Of a stretch of 8,559 nucleotides of DNA, positions 1 through 6,100 are shown piece after piece. Origin of the DNA: Deltaproteobacteria bacterium (GTDB lineage: Bacteria > Desulfobacterota > Dissulfuribacteria > Dissulfuribacterales > QOAL01). How positions within the stretch are numbered: the first letter of the stretch is position 1; each line of letters opens with the position of its first letter. The notes below the pieces were generated by a model. The model saw nothing but the letters and a program-made list of their open reading frames with translations. It was not told the DNA's origin and did not search any database. The position numbers and the translations under genes were made by a program. Location: positions 1 through 8,559 of the forward strand of contig WFRQ01000564.1 of assembly GCA_015486425.1 (NCBI GenBank), read 5' to 3'.

Positions 1-35
1 AACGAATATCAGGTAACAATACAGGGGGAAAATAG

Positions 36-41
36 AGGAGG
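36..41 (+). promoter_or_regulatory. Shine-Dalgarno sequence for the giant gene
   Basis: AGGAGG, within GAGGAGGG at 35-42, is complementary to the 16S rRNA 3' end and ends six bases before the ATG at 48, which is good spacing. It follows directly on an in-frame TAG (33-35). This fixes the start over later in-frame ATGs at 96 and 99, which would destroy the signal peptide. No promoter can be recognised in the remaining upstream bases, so the gene may lie inside an operon or the promoter may lie to the left of the window. Confidence 0.9.
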
Positions 42-47
42 GAACCC

Positions 48-140
48 ATGTCACGCTCACCTTTTTTACAGGCCATTGCAAAATTTCTATGCTTCATGAT
101 GGTTATCCAGGGATGGCCACTTATGCAGCTCAGCCACGCA
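48..140 (+). other. Signal peptide (residues 1-31)
   Basis: The N-terminus has basic residues R3 and K12, a hydrophobic core around residues 13-20 (FLCFMMVI), a helix-breaking G22/P24 region and a possible signal peptidase I site after S29-H30-A31. I infer Sec-dependent export. I see no lipobox: C15 lies inside the hydrophobic core without the usual LxGC context. The cleavage position is approximate. Confidence 0.7.
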
Positions 141-3100
141 TACAGGTGGGAATTTGACAGGATAAAGGCAGAGCGAATTATTCAGTTTCTCTCCTTTATT
201 GAACCTGATACAGCGGAAGCTGCCCCGCATGTGATAACCGTCCCGTTTTTCCCTGGCGATCTTCTTGTACCTCATGAGACATGGTCAGGAGAGACTGTCA
301 CATTAAAGGGAGTGCTTAAAGACCCGGATGATACCAGACAGTACGGTTATTACTGGACATTCGGAGACGGGTCCGTTTCACCACTCCGGTATGTCACAGA
401 TAACCGCGACCTTTCCTTTCCTCATATTTACAACGCCGCGCCGGACACGTTATTCATTGCCACATTAAATCTTATAGATATCAACCAGGGGGATGGACCA
501 TTCTTTTACGATTCGTTTGATGCAGACAGCCTTCAGGAAGAATATTCAATATTTGATCTCGGATACACCTCTTCGGCATGGAGCATTGACAACGGACTTC
601 TTCTACAGACCTCAAATACAGTTTCCTCTTCCGGCCCTCTCGGCACCATTCTGATCAAAAACCAGGAGGAATATGCTGATCTTTCGCTGACATTTGAAAT
701 CAGCGGCACTGATAATGACACAGTGGGCCTTATTCTCAGATTCCAGGACAGAGACAACTTTTATGTTGCATGGCTTAACGAGCAGGAGAGTAGTGCGGAG
801 ATTGGAAAGTATATCTCAGGGATATACACTGCAATTGGATCAAAAAACGGTACTTTTGATTTTAACTACAAAGGCTCACACATTTTGGGATTCAGCGCCA
901 GGGGCAACCGTCTTGAACTATCAGTTGACGGGGCCCCTGTGCTTACAGCCCTGGACACCACCTTTGCATCAGGCAGATTCGGTCTGGGATGCGGAGGATA
1001 TAACGGATTAAAGTCTGAATATCTGTCCGTACTTCCCAATGAAGATGCGCATAATCCCATAAGTTCAGATGAATACAGGATAATTGTAAGGGAAAAGACC
1101 CTTCACGTTGAGGTAAACAAGGCCATTGATGACGCGCTGTGGTGGCTTTATACCAACAGGGAAACAACTCCAGAGAATTATACAAGGTGGAATAATCTCT
1201 ATAACAACCATAACTATTATGGCAACACCACGGCATCGGCTGTGCAGGCATTTGAAATAAACGGCCATCTTGAATCAGGCGACCCGGAAGAAGATCCCTA
1301 TGTAGAGGCAGTCAAGGGAGGCATGGCATATCTGCTCTCACAGCTATCCACTGTAGATATGGAAATACAGGCAGGAAACGACCCTGATTCCAACCACAAC
1401 GGCATAGGCCTGACCTGGCCAGGCAACAGACAGGTATATGAACAGGGAGCTGTGATGGATGCCCTGATTGCTTCAGGCACCCCTGACCAGACAGCCAGTT
1501 ACGGCGGTTTGAATGTATTGGGACGGCGCTATCAGGACATTGTGCAGGACATGGCTGATACATATGCATACGGGCAGGACGACTATGGAGATAATCGAGG
1601 CGGCTGGCGTTATGCATGGAACAGCAGCTCCCCTGATAACTCCGCAGCCCAGTGGGGTGGTATAGGGCTTGCTGCAGCAGAAAGACACTTTGACTGCACT
1701 GTACCTGAATGGGTCAAGGAGCAGAACAAAAACTGGCTGGATTACAGTTACAACGACGCGGGTTACTTCGGCTACCTGGATACCCAGGCCGGAAACTCAG
1801 GGTTTGGTACAGGGCCGGGCGGTATGGTTCAGATGGCATTTGACGGTATTGAGGTGACCTCTGCACGATGGCAGCAGTGCATGCAATATCTGGAGGGGAA
1901 GTGGGCATCCTTCTCGGGCTGGAATGCCAGCAGCAGGACCTATAAAACCCCCATCCGCTTTTATGCATACTATGGCTTTGTAAAGGCCATGCGCCTTGCC
2001 AACCCCCGGGAGGTAACCCATATGCCTGGAGGACTGGACTGGTATGGTGATGACCAGCAGGGGCTTGCCACGGTCCTTGTAAACAGGCAGAACCCCGATG
2101 GTTCATGGCCAATGGCTGTGCATCCAACCGTGGGCATACAGACAGCAGTAGCATGGAACATAATAGTTCTTACCCGCACTCTGTTTGAAAAACCCCCTGT
2201 TGCTGTAATCCATGCGGAACCTGACCCTGGGGCCATAGGCATGGATATCACCCTTGATGCGTCGGATTCCTATCACATTGATCCGGCAAAACAGATAGTA
2301 GGCTATCTATGGGATTTTGACGCGTCTGACGGCGTTGATTTTGAACATCCCGATGCTACTGGAGTCACTGCCGCCCATACCTTTGGAGAACTTGGAGATT
2401 ATATTGTCTCTCTCAAGGTCATTGACAACAGTACCCCTGTTCGATTTGACACATCCACATTCACACTCCATGTCACTGTCCCGCCTCATCCGCCCACAGC
2501 AGTCGTAGGCGGCCCATATATAGCTGCTACAGGAGAAGATGTGCATGTAAACGGCTCTGGTTCTTACGACATTGATCAGTCCCTTGGAGACTCCGTAACA
2601 GCATGGGACTGGGAAGGCGATCTCGAAGCCCCTTACAATTATGATGATGCCCATGGCATCAATGCCGTGCTGCCCCCCTTTGAGGAGCCCGGTGTTCACG
2701 ATATTATCCTCAGAGTAAGTGACAACACACAAACCGTTTTCCCGGACGCAGGCCAGCCCGACCTTTCAGATACTGATTTCGGGCATGTTAAAGTCTATAT
2801 CCCCGGAGTTACCCATCTCACGGCCCGTGCCAAGGACACCAAATGTGAACTCACATGGAATCCTACAACTGCCGAGGCATACCGCATACTTCGTTCAACA
2901 ATGGGGCCCAACGAAGGTTTTGTGCAGATAGGCACCACCACCTCTGATTACTCAGTCTTCATTGACCATAACCTGGCAGAGACACCAGGTGAGCCTGTAA
3001 ACGCATGCAGAGGAGACCTTAATAACGATTTTGTGGTGGATACGCTTGATGCGGCAATCTTCACATCCGAGCTTGGTTCATCCTCGTGCAGCCAGACTGA

Positions 3101-6100
3101 GCCCTGCAAGGCGGATTTTGACAGGGACGGCGACGTTGACGGCGTTGACAGCGCATTTTTCCAGGCCGATATGAACCGTACCGGATGTCTGCAGGTCACA
3201 GGCATTGAGATGAACAGAGATTACTGGTATCGCATCATGACTGAAGTGGACGGCATTACGCGGTTATCAGAACCTGTTTTTGTACATTCCGGCGGGAAGC
3301 TCCATGACCACCCGCCTGTCATTACATCCTCTCCCGTTGAACATGCTCAAGAGGCCTCAGCCTATGAGTATGATGTTGACGCCATTGACCCAGAAGGCAC
3401 CCCTCTTATCTATATCCTTGACCTGGCTCCCGAGGGCATGGAGATAGAACAGGATACCGGCATGATTTCCTGGGTGCCGTCCCGTGATCAGGCAGGCATT
3501 CAGGACGTGATGGTGCGCGTGCAGGATGGTGCAGGCATATCCGCCACCCAGTTTTTCCAGGTGATGGTTGCCCCCCGTGAAAACAGCGCTCCTTCCGTGC
3601 ATATCAATGGGCCTTATTCCGCACTCATAAACGAAACCATAAACTTTTCGGCGTCTGCCACTGACCCGGAAGATGATGCCCTGGTCTCGTGGCACTGGTC
3701 ATTTGGTGACGGGACAGAGATCACCGGTGAGCATGTTGCTCACAGCTATAAGGCGCCAGGCAGGTACACTGTAACATTGTTTGTCACAGATGACCGCGGG
3801 GCCACCGGACATGCAGAAACATCCTGTGTAATCAGCATGCCAAACAGACCTCCTGTTGCAGATATAACATCAGCCCCCACTGGCTTTGCCAATAGTGAAA
3901 TGCTGTTCGATGCCAGCAGCTCATATGACCCTGATGGTGACGTACTCTCCTGTACGTGGTCATTTGGAGATGGAACCCAGCCTGCATCAGGCTTACAGGT
4001 ATCGCATATTTTCATTGAGCCTGGGACCTACACAATAACCCTTGGAGTGGATGATGGCAGAGGCGGCAGTGATTCGGCCCAGTCAGAAATTATTATTTCT
4101 CCGCCTAACCAGCCGCCTGTTGCGGAATTCTCTCATTCCGGGACACTGGCGGCCCTTGAGACAATCACCTTTGACGCTGGCAGTTCAACTGATCCTGACG
4201 GCATTATCACCTCCTGGCAGTGGGATTTCGGAGATGGGATCAGGACCACAGGCAAGATGGTAACTCACGTGTATTCCAGCACCGGCACCTATACGGTAAC
4301 TATAACCGTATCAGACAATCTCGGCCTCACTGATACAACAACACGTACAATTACTGTCTCGGAAAATCAGCCACCCCAGGCTGTCATGGATATATCCGGC
4401 AATCTCATTGAAGGAGATACAATCACCTTCTCTGCTGCCAGGTCATCAGACCCTGAGGGGGCTTCTATTACCTGTGCATGGGCCTTCGGAGACGGGGCCA
4501 CTGCGTCAGGTTTGGAGGTCAACCATGCCTACGCTGCTCCCGGCAGTTATATTGTGGAACTCACTGTTACAGACCCGTACGGTCTTACAGACAGTGCCGG
4601 TAACAATATAATAATTCAGCAGCTTACCGGCCCGAGAGCCATCTTCTCCATCTCAGGCGATCCTGTAATCAATAACGAGCTGCAATTTGACGGCAGCGCA
4701 TCCACTGCACAGCAAGGACACTCCATACTGTCCTATCAGTGGGATTTCGGGGATGGCAGCAGTGACAGCAGCGGCCCTGCTGTAAATCACACCTATACAA
4801 ATCCTGGAAATTACCAGGTAACCCTGAGAGTCACAGACGACCAGGGAAGCTGGCATCAGACAGGCAGAACAGTGACAGTATATGCCACTCCCAACCGCCT
4901 TCCTTCAGTCCGCATCAATGCCCCTGAATCAGGCGTGGAAGGTCTGAGTCTCACTTTCAGCGCTTCAGGCTCTGACCCTGATGGCAACCCCATTGAATAC
5001 TCCTGGACATTCGGTGACGGCTCAGCCGCGCAGGGCGTGTCAACAACCCATGCCTTTACCCAGGCAGGAACATACACGGTTACAGTTACTGTAACAGACA
5101 GCCGCAACGGACAGGCATCTGATTCCGCCCAAGTGGAAATAACCCAGCGCCCTGACCATAACGTGGCCCCGGTTGCACAGGCAGGCGGTCCGTACAGGGG
5201 TGATATCAACCAGGAAATTACCTTTGACGCAAGCAACTCATACGATCTCAATCTGGATACCCTCACATTCCACTGGGATTTCGGAGACGGAACCAGTGGC
5301 AGCGGTATAATGGCAACGCATGCTTACAGTGCATCAGGACCATACACCGCTACCCTGCAGGTAACTGATCCGGACGGCCTGATGTCAACTGACTCAGCAG
5401 CAGTGCGGATCATTGACACCTCGGACCATGACGCCCCTGCGGTTACAATTGAGTCACCTGTTAATGACTCCACTGTTACTGAACCTGTTGACATAACCGG
5501 TACCATCAGTGCAGATGACACGGAATGGTGGCGGCTTGAATATGCAGAGGCAGGCACCACGGAATTTGTGGAATTTGCATCTGGATCAGGTGAAATAACA
5601 TCAGATGTGCTTGGACAGTTTGACCCCACCATGCTTGTAAACGGCATCTATGATATCAGGCTCACCGCAGGTGATTTCAACGGTAATACCAGTTCCGACA
5701 CGGTGCAGTATCTTGTCAAGGGGAATATGAAACTGGGTATTTTTACTGTCTCGTTCACCGATATGAATATTCCGCTGGTGGGTATTCCAATACAGATAAT
5801 CAGAACCTATGACAGTCGCCTCAGGAACAGGCAGGGTGATTTCGGTTACGGCTGGAACCTGTCAGTTAGGACCTACCCCAGAATCAACAAAAAACGGGCT
5901 GAGGGAAGCGCATGGGTACAAAACAGCAGCGGGGGTACCTGGCCCACCTATTCCCTCTCCCAAATGGCAGATCATCTTGTGACAGTGACCATGCCGGACG
6001 GCAGGATACTGGAATTTGATTTTACGCCATCTCCCTCCAGTCAGGCACTGGCACCGCTTACAGTGACCCATGCCCAATACACGGCAAGGCCAGGCAGCCG

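Noticed and set aside
1..35. Tail of an upstream gene, for example RISGNNTGGK ending at TAG 33-35 or a short tail ending at TAA 14-16
   Set aside because: A stop just before the ribosome binding site fits an operon, but ten residues or fewer cannot be identified and two frames are equally possible, so no gene is called.
96..101. Alternative start at the in-frame ATG-ATG
   Set aside because: No ribosome binding site precedes it, and it would remove the basic residues and half of the signal peptide. The ATG at 48 has both.
1101..2189. Active squalene-hopene cyclase or prenyltransferase
   Set aside because: The fold-type repeats are present, but I find no DxDD motif, and the domain is part of an exported multidomain protein.
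2307..2732. Open frames on the minus strand, for example 2307-2732, 1714-2154, 4856-5266 and 6342-6710
   Set aside because: All lie wholly antisense to the giant coding frame, whose domain content is clear at each place. Their translations show no recognisable motifs and no convincing ribosome binding sites, so they are by-products of codon bias.
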